Source: Lenzites betulinus
Taxonomy: Eukaryota > Basidiomycota > Agaricomycetes > Polyporales > Polyporaceae
Assembly: GCA_022264855.1 (NCBI GenBank)
Contig: JABYQU010000019.1
Coordinates: forward strand, 186,001-250,000
Length of the DNA: 64,000 bases
Reading direction: 5' to 3'
In this document: positions 11,472 to 23,399 of the stretch, piece by piece
How positions within the stretch are numbered: position 1 is the stretch's first letter
How the letters are laid out: each line of letters begins with the position of its first letter
Made by a program: the position numbers and the translations under genes
Notes under the pieces: model-generated
What the model saw: only the letters and a program-made list of their open reading frames with translations
Told to the model about the DNA's origin: nothing
Databases searched by the model: none

Positions 11472-12322
11472 TGTCGCCACCGGTGCCGCCTCGATTACTA
11501 TACGCGTAGGCGTGTGTGACTTCATGGTCCACCTTATACATATCAATATTTTGAAAGGCAGCTAACGTAGACATCGCCTCACGCGCAGTAGAGTGGCGTC
11601 TGCAACACCATGCTATAAGTAGCCTGCCGCCTCGTCTTGGCGCGGGCTGAGATATGGGTGCTCAAGCTCTCAAACCTCAGTACAGCAGTCACCATCTTCT
11701 CCGGAGCGAATGGTGTATTGTTCACTGCTCCCCAACTATCACCAAACGGTCGGCTGTGAGTTACTCGTGTGTTCTTGAAGAGAATTCTGATTCCTTCCCC
11801 AGTTTGCTTTTGACATATCTGGTTAGATTCGGGATCTGTCGGATGCCATATCGCAGTATTGAGATGGCACAGTTCTTCGAGCCTTCCTCTTTTGGCATTG
11901 TGTGGTTCCAGCTTCGGCAACTGGCCCGACGATATGTCTGAGTCAGGGCCAAACTGGGTTCAAAAGGGGGTGAGGTTTGTTTTGCGAACAGCCTGGGGGT
12001 CGCGTGATACTTGGATTCTCACAGAAAGGTCCGCTTCTTCGAGGCGTGTTGGATAGCCGCTCAAATTCCTCCCCACAGTTCGCCGAGTTAAGCAGGAGAG
12101 ACTCTTCTCCCGCTTCCCATAGTGAGTAAACCTGTGCTACCTCATGCCCCCTGTTCTGCGTTTGATGGGCACGAGGCAGCAAGCCTATACATATGTGCTT
12201 CCTGTGGGCCAGGTGGCGTACGACCCTTTTCATATAAACCCAACTAGAAGCAGGACAGGATAATACAGGCATCTCCTCTTTGCGTCTGTACATCGCTCTC
12301 CATCTTTTGTTCGCTCGACATC
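11472..12322. other. Interval without a supported gene
   Basis: Open frames of 95-115 codons lie on both strands around 11579-11941, but none has a recognised domain or consistent splice sites. The trailer of EMC5 and the promoter of the next gene probably lie here. Confidence 0.35.
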
Positions 12323-13672
12323 ATGAACCAGACCACTGCCACAATATGCCCTCACGCTCGCTCCACGAATTGGCAGACCAGGATATCAAAAACTCTCGAA
12401 AATCTTGGTGGCGGTGGAGAAGTACGTTCTTTCTATGCACGTCGGAGCGAATAGCTCATAATGTTGTTTCGCAGTTTGTCGTCACGGTCTTCGACAGTCG
12501 CGCAAAAAAAGACAAGAAGCGTAGCCGTGGACGCGAAACTTCAAAGCCAAACGAGCTGTATAAAAATCTGAAAGCAAATCCGCACATATCTACTTGGCCA
12601 CTCGAACCACTCATACAGTTCTACAATGGGCAGCCAACTATCAACACTCCGTTCTTTCCTGCTTGGGAGGAGCTCGCCGCCAATGGCGCCCCGGAGATGC
12701 TGATTCAACTGACGCCACCGAAATTTACCGAGGAGGATTCTCGCAATGAGTGCCTTCCAAAGGAGCGTCCGACTCTTCCTCCGCTGTCTTCTGTCGTAGG
12801 TGAAGAATATAGAGCAGGAGTTCCGCCGATGCACTGTCGATCGACGAAACCTGTAGTGATGCGCGAAAGAATGCTTGACAGATTCAAGTTGTCTTTCGAT
12901 TTTCCTAGCTTTAAGGCCACCGCTCGGCGTCGCTTGGGTTCGTCTCCCTCTGCTGTACGGATGAATCTCCATCCAACTCGACTGACTCCCGACGGGCGAT
13001 CTAGCTCGCAACTCGCATTTCAGGACAACTGCTTTCCCGGTCGGCCGACCCGCCTCGCTGCGCGTCGCCACGAGGCCCCCCCGCTACATGCGCCCTCCCC
13101 AGCTCCTCATGCGATACGCAGAGATGTCGTCGTCTCCGGACCGCCCAACTACTTCGCCACCAATACCGCCGGGCCCCCTTGCACGCCACACGCCTCCAAC
13201 GCTCGGGGGTTCAATCAACAGAGCGTCGCCGGGCCATCCACATCCCCTCTCTGCCCCCCGCTTGCGAGCCGAATCCCTGCCGGGTCCCTATGCTCCCCCA
13301 CATGCGCTGTTAAAATTGCGGGAGCGCCCGCGCAAGGACATGAAATTCAAAGGGATGGTGTACGGATGCGAGAGGTGGCCTATTGTTTCTGCCCCACCAC
13401 GTGTTCAGCACCCCGTGGATGCGCCTCTCACCCTCCATCGGCCCGCGCCCGTCGACGGAACGCTCTGCGAAAAGACGTCCGCAATGATGATCGCGCTGCC
13501 AGAGCGCGAGAGCAGCTTTTGCAGCAAATTCGACGTCGTGACGCCGGTGTCGTTCGAAACTACCATGCAGGCGCGCCGTGCGCGTAAAGAGGCCCCCGGG
13601 CCGCATGGAAGTAAAAGCGAGGACACTGGCTGCACGGAGGTCCTCAAGGTACTTGATAGTAATACTTGCTAA
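12323..13672 (+). CDS. Hypothetical protein, Pro/Arg-rich, probable three-exon gene
   Basis: Not recognised. The start at 12323 gives exon 1 (12323-12421, 33 codons, MNQTTATICPHARSTNWQTR...). A 53-nt GT..AG intron joins in phase to exon 2 at 12475, which reads FVVTVFDSRAKKDKKRSRGR, then YKNLKANPHISTWPLEPLIQF and FFPAWEELAANGAPEMLIQL. From about 13100 the more protein-like frame is a different one, reading MSSSPDRPTTSPPIPPGPL, then KDMKFKGMVYGCERWPIVSAPP and ending LDSNTC at 13672. An intron of about 82 nt (13040-13121) with correct phase would connect the two. The alternative is read-through in the first frame to 13587. The basic stretch KKDKKRSRGR could be a nuclear signal. It is probably a lineage-restricted gene. 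Confidence 0.45.
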
Positions 13673-14203
13673 ATGCTTCGATATGTTCGGATATGCTGTT
13701 CCTCGCGTTATAGATCTATCTGCACGTGCACGTACTGCATCTCGTATATGTACTTGTAAGTTCCATGATATCCATGCATATGCTATAATCGACCCTCCGA
13801 GCACTCACATCATCAAGTTGACATCAACTCCGAGTCTCCGACGAGTCGCACAAGGTCGCACAGTGATGCGGTCCGATAAGATTATATGTGCTACAAATCC
13901 GATCGACGATCTCTCGATCGGGATAGACTCCCCATCTCTCTGCCACTCAAGTACCCACCAGTGCTGGGTCTGGCACGACGGTACCTCCTCCTCTTTCTCT
14001 TCCCTCATCATGATGACGACTCCATAAAGCACTACCAAACCACGGTGGTAGTGGGGTACAAGTTCACTAAAGGCAAGAGGGTGGCACGATGACACAATAA
14101 AAGCATGTCTGACCAAGCCGTAGGCTAGCAGTACGATGGTCCAGCATACGCAAAACCTCTATCGACCATCGTAGGCACGACGTGAACAGCCCCTCCGCTG
14201 GCA
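13673..14203. other. Interval without a supported gene
   Basis: The sequence is AT-richer than its surroundings and contains only scattered short open frames. It is probably the shared 3' region of the two convergent hypothetical genes on either side. Confidence 0.35.
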
Positions 14204-15030
14204 TCAACGTCGACCCTCTGTGCCCAGATAGCCGGCGACAATCAGGTCTACATCCCAATTGGCGGGATGGAGTCCGACTGCGCCCGCAACGCCTGGTACA
14301 GAGGGCCGCGTCGCAGCTGCGACCCATCCAGACTCACCGCTCATCATTATGTTCCCTGGAGCGCATATCTCGGGAGTCTTGTGCTCGGGATAGATACCGG
14401 CCATGGCCATGGCCCTCTGCTCGAGCCAGTGGTACGTGTCGTTGGTTCCGTAACTGCCTTGCTGGGTGAACCATCGCGCCTCGTCTTGCATGGACTCGGA
14501 GTCGCGTGGGGCAGGAGGCGGATATTCGTCGCAGGGCCTCGGATCGCCCCGGAATTCGCCCGTGTGGTTGGCCCGCGTTCGTGGTGTTGCGACTGATAGC
14601 TGAGCGTCAGAGGGAGGCTCGTAGTTGGCTCGCTCGCGTCTGTGGTTGTCGCACAAGCAAGCCAAATTACAGCCATTGACGAGTGATGCCGAGTGTGCCG
14701 CTCCGATGATGTCTTGTGATTTTGTTTGTTTGTGCGCTGACTGCGCACTTTACGTCTCCCAAGCTGGATTGTGAGTATGGCTTGGCACAATCCCAGTGGG
14801 CCACTGCACGAAGGACGGTGCGGTTGTGGCAATGGGATCCGTAGTCCAGCTCGCGTCTGAGACATACGAGACCTGGTCATTATACAGTGGTTGGGGCTCC
14901 TGAGAGACGGGCGGTAATGACTGAGAAGACAATGGAAGACCGGGCGGCTGCTGCACCAGGTGGGGGGTTGCGTTATACGGTGGCACTTGGTCGTCGTGGT
15001 GGATCCGCTCGCCCCAGTTCGCAGAGACCG
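14204..15030 (-). CDS. Hypothetical protein, Pro/Gln-rich, at least two exons
   Basis: Not recognised. Two pieces on the - strand join well. The upstream piece ends ...VSYVSDASWTTDPIATTAP, then SFVQWPTGIVPSHTHNPAWE at 14754, followed by a gtaaag donor. The next exon starts at 14639 after cacag and reads RERANYEPPSDAQLSVATPR, later GTNDTYHWLEQRAMAMAGIY and ATRPSVPGVAGAVGLHPANW, with the stop at 14204. The splice phase (2) matches. The 5' end is unresolved: the frame is open only back to about 15040, where an in-frame stop lies, so an upstream exon or a different start is needed. The Gln/Pro-rich composition resembles disordered regulatory proteins, but no domain is visible. Confidence 0.45.
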
Positions 15031-15306
15031 CTCTGTGGCGGCGCCTCTAGATTGGAACGTGAGCTCTCTTATGGACTGCGGATCCACGATGGTGGACTCG
15101 GGTTGCCCTCCTCTGCAGTGACCTGCCCGTATCTTGGAAGGACGTGAGCTCGTGCTGGGATCTTGGCAGTTACAACATGTCGCGGGGGCCCGGGCATCGC
15201 GTGTGTGCGGCGGCGTTCAATGGTGCCAGGCTAGCGTCCAAGTCAATAATGATTCTGGCATGCACATGAGCCAACGATGTTCCTCATTTGGATGGTGGTG
15301 GTATGT

Positions 15307-15397
15307 GGCGCTCCTACCGCTGCCAATGCATACTAACATGATGTTGGTTTCCTAATTTTCCCTAAGGATGAAGCATGTTGGCAGCGGTAGGAGCGCC
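15307..15397. repeat. Perfect 20-bp inverted repeat with 51-nt loop
   Basis: The left arm at 15307-15326 (ggcgctcctaccgctgccaa) is exactly complementary to the right arm at 15378-15397. The pairing can extend by tgc/gca after a 2-nt bulge. The arms are GC-rich and the 51-nt loop is AT-rich. No target-site duplication was found at the outer ends and the element is seen once in the window. It could be a very small MITE, a hairpin RNA source or a decayed element. Confidence 0.8.
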
Positions 15398-15868
15398 GCA
15401 GACGGTTGTGAGTGGTGCGAGTTGGAGTATGTGTACGCCACTCCCCGGTTATAAGAGGGATCAGTCACTGGCACACCACACCACACCTCCGTTGCAGATG
15501 GCCGTATATTCCGAAGAGGTCGCCGGCCCCGCGCTAATCCAGCTAGTGTCCTAGGAACTCATCCATTTCGTGCTTCTTTGACGAACTACCACCACTAGCC
15601 ACAGTCAAGTGCATCTGCAAGAAACATAGCCCCATTTTTATAGATGAATAATTACGAAGGTTTTACATATCAGAACCACCGTCTATAGAAGCTCCTTCTC
15701 GCCAGGGGAACTCAGGGATACCGCTGGTGCAGACTAGATCGAACGACCCGCTGAACCGCTACCGACTCGGGCACCTTCGAATCCCTTAGTAGGAGCCGGA
15801 CTCAAGACATGTTCCTCATCGAACCCTTGATTGGACTCCGCCTCGCCGCCAGCCTCAGGCCCCAGGCG

Positions 15869-16201
15869 TTATCTCAGCTCACGTATGAACTGTGATACTT
15901 GAGCTTGGACAACTGCTCTCAAAGCGACGTCAAATTGCAAGACACTCTCGGCTCCGAGACTCGTTACATCGTACAGTACGTGTTCCTCGGTTTCCCCGCA
16001 CCAGACTTCCGATTCACATGCCCAGGCCGCAGCACACAGGGATGCCATCGACGATTGGCCGGCGCCCGCAGTCGTATTGGTCGTAATTTGCGCATGATAC
16101 GACGCGATTTCGACCATGTCACGATACGTCGCCGGCAGCGAACGTTGGGCAACCTGACAGGACTTCGATGACAAAAGCGTATATCGGGGCGCACAAAGCA
16201 T
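15869..16201 (-). CDS. Hypothetical protein, C-terminal exon only
   Basis: The - strand frame reads DMVEIASYHAQITTNTTAGA, then AAWACESEVWCGETEEHVLY, then DVTSLGAESVLQFDVALRAV and ends QAQVSQFIRELR. Its composition looks coding rather than random, with regular hydrophobic spacing and little low complexity. I do not recognise the family. Upstream exons are not evident and the N-terminal part of the frame (before about 16120) reads less like protein, so this may be a last exon or a gene fragment. Confidence 0.35.
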   Translation of the reverse strand: MLCAPRYTLLSSKSCQVAQRSLPATYRDMVEIASYHAQITTNTTAGAGQSSMASLCAAAWACESEVWCGETEEHVLYDVTSLGAESVLQFDVALRAVVQAQVSQFIRELR

Positions 16202-16627
16202 TCCTTTCCAACGCCACAGGGAGAGGCGTTAGTAAACCGCTGAACATGTGAACTGGCGCAGTGAGCTGGGTACCGCGAAATCATACGCGTGTTTAGGTCG
16301 CCTGGCCACGATCGCTGCGAGTTAGCTGCGAGTGGTGCTCCGTTTTGTATACTGACTGCGATCTAATCATGCGTACCCTAAGTCGTCGTTACACATACGC
16401 TGTCACCGAGACAGGGGTTGATAAAATCCGCCATGGTCGGGAGAGAGATGTCGTGTGTGGTGTGTGTGAGCACGATGTGTCAGAAAGTGTGTGAGCCGGG
16501 GGCCCGAGGGGGCGGGGACAGCCGGCACCGAGCGTAGCGATGACGTCGGCCGCTGAGCGAGCGCCGACCAATATATTCGCGCACATATCAGACGGCGAGC
16601 GACTTTGTATCCTCCTCCTCCTCCATC

Positions 16628-18763
16628 ATGGCCTCCCGCGTGGCCACCTTGTCTGCCTCCACCGCTACACAGCAGCAACCTCGTCTGACTCCCGACACCG
16701 CACCCGCACCCGCCACGAGCACAGGCGCTGCACAGGGCACCCTCCATGTCTCCCAGCCCTACCGCAACAAGTCCAACAAGCTGCGCGCTATGGTCACCTT
16801 CGCCCCCCGCAAGTCGCTCTTCGACATCTCGAACGAGAACAGCACCACCAATGAGTTCCGCGGCTTCTTCACGCTCTTTTGGACCTCCCTCTTCCTCTTC
16901 GTTGTCCGCACGTATGTTCGCAGCATCGAGACCAACGGATACATCCTCGACTTCCAGTTCGCGACCATGATCTCGCGCGACGCAATCACACTCGCTCTCT
17001 CCGACGCCGTCCTCGTCCTCAGCACCGGCCTATGTGTTCCCTTTGCCAAAGCCATCGCGAAGGGTTGGATACCGTCGTACACGGCCGGCATTATCTTCCA
17101 GCATCTTTGGCAGGCGGCTGTACTCGGTATTGCGGTCACCTGGACATTCAATCGGTCCGTCCCTCTGCTGGACTCTTCACGTTCGTTCAAGCCAACTCAC
17201 CATGCTCCAGCCAATGGCCTTGGGTTCAATCCGGCTTCCTCACCCTTCACTCCTTCGTAAGCCTCACGCTACGATCATCGGCATCTCCCGCATAACACCG
17301 CTGCACTAGGTCATGATCATGAAAATGCACTCCTACGTGAGCACCAACACCGACCTCGCATACACCCACAAACGTGCCGCGAAGGTCCTCGCTCAGCTCA
17401 AAGAAGCCACCGAAGCTGAGGGCGGCTGGGACGCTGCCCTCCAAAAAGCAGAGGCGGTAATCCAGCAGGAAGAATCCGCATCGTCCGTCGCAGTGGGTAC
17501 GCCAGGCATACCAGACGACGCGCCAGCAGGAACTACTACATCATACGTTGATGCGCGCACCGCTGTAACGCTTCGCCAGCGGCTCGCCGCACGTGCAGCA
17601 GCTGGTCTGAACGCCGACGGTACCGCATCAGCAGTGAAGACGACCGGAACGCGCGTACTGCCCCCCACTGCGGCCGCGGTCCCCACATACCCTCCGACGC
17701 CGGCGGAGATTCTTGTGCACCATCCCTCGGAGAAGATCGCGGACCTGGCGAAGACGCATGCCGAGCTCGAGCGCGAGCTGCGGGGCAGCGTGGAAGGCCG
17801 TGTTCGCTGGCCGGCCAACATCACGCTGCGCGACTTTGCGTGGTATCAGCTCACGCCGACGCTCGTGTACGAGCTGGAGTACCCGCGCACAGAGCGCATC
17901 CGGCCGCTGTATGTGTTCGAGAAGACGGTTGCGTTCTTCGGGACCTTCGCGCTATTATACACGATCGTCGAGACGTTCATCATCCCGCTCACGCCGACAA
18001 AGGAGCAGAGCTTCGCGCGGAGTCTGCTCGACCTCGCGTTGCCGTTCATGATCTCGTATCTGCTGTTGTTCTATATCATCTTTGGTTCGTGTCCCACCAT
18101 GTTTCAAAGGAAGCCAGACTGATGAGATCCACGCGTAGAGTGCATATGCAACGGTTTCGCAGAGCTCAGCTAGTACGTCATCCCGAACCCATTAATATCG
18201 CCTACGCTAACGTACTATTTGTGTCATAGCTTCGCAGATCGGCAGTTCTATGACGACTGGTGGAACTCGACTTCATGGGACGAGTTCTCGCGCAAGTGGA
18301 ACCGGCCGGTGCACACCTTCCTCCTCCGCCACGTCTACGCGTCGACGATGACCAGCTATAAGCTCACGCGCCAGAGCGCGATGTTCGTCACCTTCCTCCT
18401 CTCAGCCGCGGCGCACGAGCTCGTCATGGCGATTGTCACGAAGAAGATCCGGTACGTACACCCCCTATCCCGTCTTCTCCCGCGGGTCGTTCTGTCAGGA
18501 TAATCGTGCTGACGCGGTGCCCACGCGGCGTTCGGCAGATTCTACCTCTTCGCGCTCCAGGCAAGTCCAGTCCTCAGACACACCTATTTCGAGTTGGTGA
18601 CTGACAGACGACGCGGACACTCCGATAGATCGCACAAATTCCGCTTATCGCGGTCGGACGCATCCCCGCGATCCGGCGGAACAAGCTTCTCGGGAACCTG
18701 GTCTTCTGGATCGGGCTCTACGCGGGCTTCCCCCTTCTTTGCGTGGCGTACTGCGCGTACTGA
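16628..18763 (+). CDS. ARE2: Sterol O-acyltransferase (ARE1/ARE2, ACAT/SOAT family, MBOAT)
   Basis: ER-membrane enzyme that esterifies sterols with fatty acyl-CoA for storage in lipid droplets. The start at 16628 gives MASRVATLSAS, then a disordered N-terminus, then YRNKSNKLRAMVTFAPRKSL and the first membrane helices. Key family blocks appear over several exons: WPWVQSGFLTLHSFVMIMKM followed by HSY, WPANITLRDFAWYQLTPTLV, VYELEYPRTERIRP and CNGFAELSYFADRQF. The FYxDWWN signature follows as FYDDWWNSTSWDEFSRKWN, then VHTFLLRHVYAS. The catalytic histidine lies in LLSAAAHELVM. The C-terminus is RIPAIRRNKLLGNLVFWIGL with TGA at 18761-18763. A charged Ala-rich loop (17370-17700) lies between helices, as in fungal members. 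All key residues are present. Confidence 0.93.
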
Positions 18764-20251
18764 GCGCTCGCTTCGCACACGCGCCCCTCAAACGGCGACA
18801 CGTGCGGCGTGAAGCCTATCGATAGACTCGCCCGAGGAAGGCCGCACTCGCTTGGATATGAAGACGACCACGACGACGTTCACGACCCCCCACCCTCCTC
18901 CTCCTCACCGTAATAACTATCGCATCTCTCATCTCCATCGGCCCGAAATACGCATCGCACCGGAGTACATACATTTTATATATTTGCATCGACGAGGGTA
19001 TAGGCGGCAGTTATCGGGGCTCTAGTATCGTACAGTCGAGAGGGCACGTGGCGGACGCGGCCCTGGATAATCTTCAGTAGATGTCATAGTATACATGTTT
19101 TGAACATTGCGGATGTCCGGCTTACGCTGATTGAGCGCCGACTCGCGCACGGGGTGGTTGCGGTAAGTACGTTCAGCTCTCGCATATACCGGCATCGCCA
19201 CCGCTCGAGACGTTGAAGGCTACTTTGAAAATCGTCTTTACTTCCGGTACCCGGTGAGCGCAGCATCCTCATCCAGCCATACGTCACAATCACGGCGGGA
19301 ACGGAAGCTAATCGGCGTCATGGCTGGCACGGGTTATAGCACCGTACTGCGCATCATATTGTTTCACTTTGTGGGCGACATGACTAGGTGCACATGGAGC
19401 ATTTGATCTTGGGTGTAGCCTGGTGCTGATGAGCCATTCCTAGAGACGTGGGCGCAACTTATGACGTAGAAGACTCTCGAAGTTACGAACATAGTATTCC
19501 ATATCCCCACATCGGGAATCCCGACATCTGGGACTTTCCGGTAAGCAGCATCGTACAAAGCCGGTTGGGAGGATAAATTATTGGCGGTATCATCAACGCG
19601 CCTGTCAGTGGCATGACGAGCCCCTCTGGGGACCACTGTGACTGTGCACGCAGATTTAAGCGCTCATGCAAGGAAAAATACTCGCTCGGACCGCCCAGGC
19701 GTCCATCTACAGCACCTTCCTAATCTGATTGTATGGAGATGACGTTTCGTAGGCGCTTAATTGTTGATAGAACCCTTAGCGCTGACAGCACTGACATGTT
19801 CTCTACCTGTTTCTGACCTCCGTGTGGGACCCTCACGCACTCTCGGACGTACATATCCGTGCTCTCTAGAGCGAAGAATGTCTGCGATACTTGCAAAGAC
19901 GTAAATCAAGCTGTCAAACTAATCAAACTCAGGCTGTCCAGCTACTTTACGCCCGATTGCTGTGCACCGCGAACATACCCGAGTACAGTACGCTGCGCCG
20001 CGGTCTATCATGCTTCTGGTAGGTGCATAGCACTCGGTCCCATACCTCCGACAGCGAACCTTTCATAGCATCCGATGCCTGGCAGCCTGTACACCGCACC
20101 CGATTGCACGCTGCGCGGCTCTTGCTGTGAGCGTAATCGCGCAATGCGCACCGGTGTCCTCTATAAAGCTTGTGGATGAGACTCGCTGGCCCGCCTGAGC
20201 AACTTACACTCCTAGTTCTCCTGACAAACATATCAACCAATCTCAAGCGCC
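18764..20251. other. Gene-poor interval
   Basis: 3' region of the acyltransferase followed by unassigned sequence. Short open frames on the - strand (19084-19671) show no domain or splice logic. A tatataa-like motif lies within 18970-18985, but no gene starts near it. I see nothing else. Confidence 0.35.
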
Positions 20252-21522
20252 ATGGAAAGCCCCTCGACTGCATCTTTCGTCAGTCAATCCACCGCCGTTG
20301 CCGCGGTTTCCAACGATAAATACGCTTACACTTCACGCGACTACTCGGTATGTATACCCTTGTTTCAATTTAATTTGTGTGTTCAACTGAGGACAAGAAG
20401 GAAGTGGTCATGAGCCCTCCGCCTTACGAAGACATGCCTTCCCCCTCAGTTTACGAATATAACCGCGACCAATCCGTGTCGAGCCATGCGGATGACGTCT
20501 CTAGACCACGACTGGACTCCTATCTGTGGAAAGCGGCGAAGTTCGGCGATGCGAGCCAACCCAGAGCGCATCGACCTTTGACGCACGCGGTGAACGGGAT
20601 CGTCCTCTTCTCCAAGAAAGACGCGCTCACCGGTACGTCGTACACACAACTATGCGAGTCCGCCGAGTGCTGACCTGATTTATCAGGCACCTACGCCATC
20701 GACCCCGCGTTGCCCAGACTCAACGCGTCGAAAGACTCAGACGCGATCGCCGCCGAGCGCGAATACGCACACGAAGTGCGGCGGGCCGAGAACGGGTGGA
20801 GCTGGGACTGGGGGGCGCGGAAGCCTGAGCACGAGACCCACAGCGCCGCCTTCAGGACGCGCCGGGGTAATATCGACTTGAACCTGGCTATTGCGGCCAC
20901 GGTCAACACGAACGTACACTCCAAGCGGGGAGACAGGGTCCCGGCGGCTGTGTCGATTTCGAGTCGACATGGAGATATCGCGGTGAATGTGGTAAGATCG
21001 TCCCGCCGCCACCCGTGATTGCCCGGAGCTTATGATTTATTATTCGCGTTGTAGACAGAGACACAGCCGGGCAGGGTACTACACCTTGATGTTGGCTCAC
21101 GTACCGGTTCGTCGCCGAGCGCTGAACAAACATGAGAGGCCTGGCTTATCTGTTCTACAGGGAATATTCTGGTGCTTCTCCCCCCGTCGTTCGCCGGACA
21201 CGTCAAGCTGTATAGCAGACACCTCGAGAACTACACGAACGCTCTACTCCCCAACCTCACGCCGCGCTGCCACCTCGTCCACAAAGCCGAGCGCGTGATC
21301 ACACTCAAAGTGTGCCGTCCAGAGCAGAACGTCGACGGGCGGGAAGCTGCGGACTCTGGAGACGATCTATGTATCATCAGCACACGCACAGGACGTATCG
21401 CGATTGGGTTGAGTGGGCTCGATGAGATCGACGCTGATAGGATATGGGGGGAGACGACCTTTCATCGTATCGGGAAGGTTGTTCAAGTGGCGTTGCTTGG
21501 AGGGACGTCGTTGTTACCGTAG
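20252..21522 (+). CDS. Hypothetical basidiomycete protein, resembles DUF7330-type adhesin-like domain
   Basis: The function is unknown. The start at 20252 gives MESPSTASFVSQSTAVAAVS. After one intron comes a PPPY-containing disordered part (VVMSPPPYEDMPSPSVYEYN). The next exon reads GTYAIDPALPRLNASKDSDA, and a beta-rich domain follows: FRTRRGNIDLNLAIAATVN, VSISSRHGDIAVNV and NILVLLPPSFAGHVKLYSRH, ending GKVVQVALLGGTSLLP. The repeated pattern SRxGxIxVxV...LPPSFxGxVxLxSRH is what I know from a large uncharacterised Agaricomycete family annotated as DUF7330. That assignment is from memory and moderate. There are four or five exons and no signal peptide. Confidence 0.65.
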
Positions 21523-21929
21523 TGTCGTGACGTTATACCAAGGGTAATAAAGATATGACACTTCTGTCGAGTCGACGTGTACAACTCGATTGTGCCTCGC
21601 TCGCGTAAAAAGCAGAAGCCCTCTACACAAGCTGGGGTGTTTTAACGTTCAGGATCGAAACACCTTATGGCGAGAGCGCCACAATGCATGACCATCCATG
21701 TGAGTAAGTCTCGTGTCCGATACACATTACAGTATTTATGTAGACCGCCACTGCAACAGGACTCAATCGCACCACGCCGCCAGATATAGGCTGCTTTGAC
21801 TTGTCCGCGGTATAGAGCATCGTACCATGCACAAATTCAAGTAACTACTGCCGAGCGTCGACCAGGTCTCGAGAACGCCCATGTAGAGCAGCCAGACCGC
21901 AACTACTGTCCTGAAAGGGGAATATAAAA

Positions 21930-23271
21930 TTAAAATTTCGCCCAACTGCTTGATGATCCGAGCGTGCTCACTGTATAAGTAGTTGTGAAATCATCCCCAG
22001 TCTTGGGCAAGTATTCGATACCGCTCTCACGGCACGAGCCTTTCGATATAGCGTCTTGACGGCGACGTCAGAGAACGGCATGAACTTCGTAAGTACGAAA
22101 AGGACTCACCGATTGGGATGAACTCGCCGTCAATGACAGAACCCTTAAGATTGAAGTACCACTCGATAGCGTTCAGCTTCTTGCCGTCGCAATTGAGGGC
22201 AGGCGTGACCCCCGTAGCTGCGCTGAGAGCATCGGTGAGCTCTTTGAGAGTGAATGTCTTTTCCTCGGTGGGGGAGATACCCGCGTCAGTGAGTAAGTCG
22301 TAGGTCGGAAGTGTCTGTAGTACGTTCAGCGACATATCCGTGACCGTACGAGGGAGGGGTACATGCCTTAAATAGTTTCACAACCGTCTCGAAGAAAGCG
22401 ACCGCCTACAGCTCGCATTAGTTGATTCTCCGCCCGCATACGGCATATCATATTCACCTCAGCCCCTGTAGGGCTGTCTGAAGGAAGGCAGGACGGATCC
22501 AGCGTGCTGTAGCATGTCCCGTGGGTCTTCCACTCGTGCTGAGAGTGCATGTACCCAATGAGCCTCATGACAGGCGAGCATCCAAGGGCATTCGGAATAC
22601 GTACCTCCCAAAATTCTTCGTTCTTGCCTTCGAAATCGACCCAATACTGTCGATGAAACATAACGTTAAGATCTGTACTTGCTCGCTGTATTCATCCAGG
22701 CCTCTTCGTACCGTCTGCATGAAATCCAAGGTATCCTCGGCACCTTGGTCGGTCAGAAGCTGCGAGCGAACGTTGAGTATCACTGCGTTTGAGCTTCGTT
22801 GGGGGCAATATGCAATTTACCCCTGCGATATCGGTGTAGTCCCGGGAGGGATCGCAATTCTCAGCAAATGTGCCATCGCAGCTGTGGTGAAACGACGTGC
22901 ATCAAGCGGAGGAAACGAGCCGACATTGATAAATTCGCCTACTTATTGGGCCAAAGACCGTGAATCGTCCAACTGTCGGACGGACCGCGGGGTGGGTCGG
23001 CGTCCCAGAACTGCGTCTGCATGATCAAACCCTGTCTCAGACGCCAGTCAGCACGTTGCTCCGAGAGCGCCATTAAAAGCGCACGTACTCCTGGGGCCTC
23101 GAAGCAACATAGGTCCGCCGTCGGGGTGCTGTTCTGGCACGATGCAGGACCATTGATTGAGCACATTGAATTGAAACCTCTCGAGAGGTCGATGGCCACT
23201 TGAGAGTTTGGCGTCGCGGACGCGAGTCCCGCAATAGCGATGATGACTGCAAGTGTAGTGGATGCGGCCAT
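21930..23271 (-). CDS. Secreted ribonuclease T2
   Basis: Extracellular or vacuolar endoribonuclease cutting single-stranded RNA through a 2',3'-cyclic phosphate. The start at 23271 gives a signal peptide MAASTTLAVIIAIAGLASAT. Active-site motif I is in SWTIHGLWPN and motif II in EEFWEHEWKTHGTC, the latter split by an intron after FWE. Other exons supply CDGTFAENCDPSRDYTDIAG, LPTYDLLTDAGISPTEEKTF, and ALNCDGKKLNAIEWYFNLKG. After GEFIPI I join an exon reading ISKGSCRESGIEYLPKTGDD, ending WAKF with TAA at 21930. Both catalytic histidines and the Glu are present and many Cys can form disulphides. A TATA-like element lies 110 nt upstream of the start codon. The gene appears complete; the last intron border is less certain. 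Confidence 0.9.
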
Positions 23272-23382
23272 TTCGCACAGGCTAGATATGCTGCTGGATG
23301 ACGAGTAAGTAAAGGAGGAAGCACTCTTGGTGGAGTGGAGAAAGGCAGAAGCTCGGGGTGCCCGGCCGTAGCACGAAGAGAG

Positions 23383-23390
23383 CTTATATA
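23383..23390 (-). promoter_or_regulatory. TATA-like element upstream of RNase T2
   Basis: On the - strand these bases read tatataag, about 110 nt upstream of the RNase T2 ATG at 23271. Position and sequence suit a TATA box for a strongly regulated secreted protein. This is inference from sequence only. Confidence 0.5.
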
Positions 23391-23399
23391 GGAAGACTA

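Noticed and set aside
13076..13103. Frameshift at a run of seven C in the hypothetical gene
   Set aside because: An intron with correct phase (13040-13121) explains the change of frame, so a mutation is not required.
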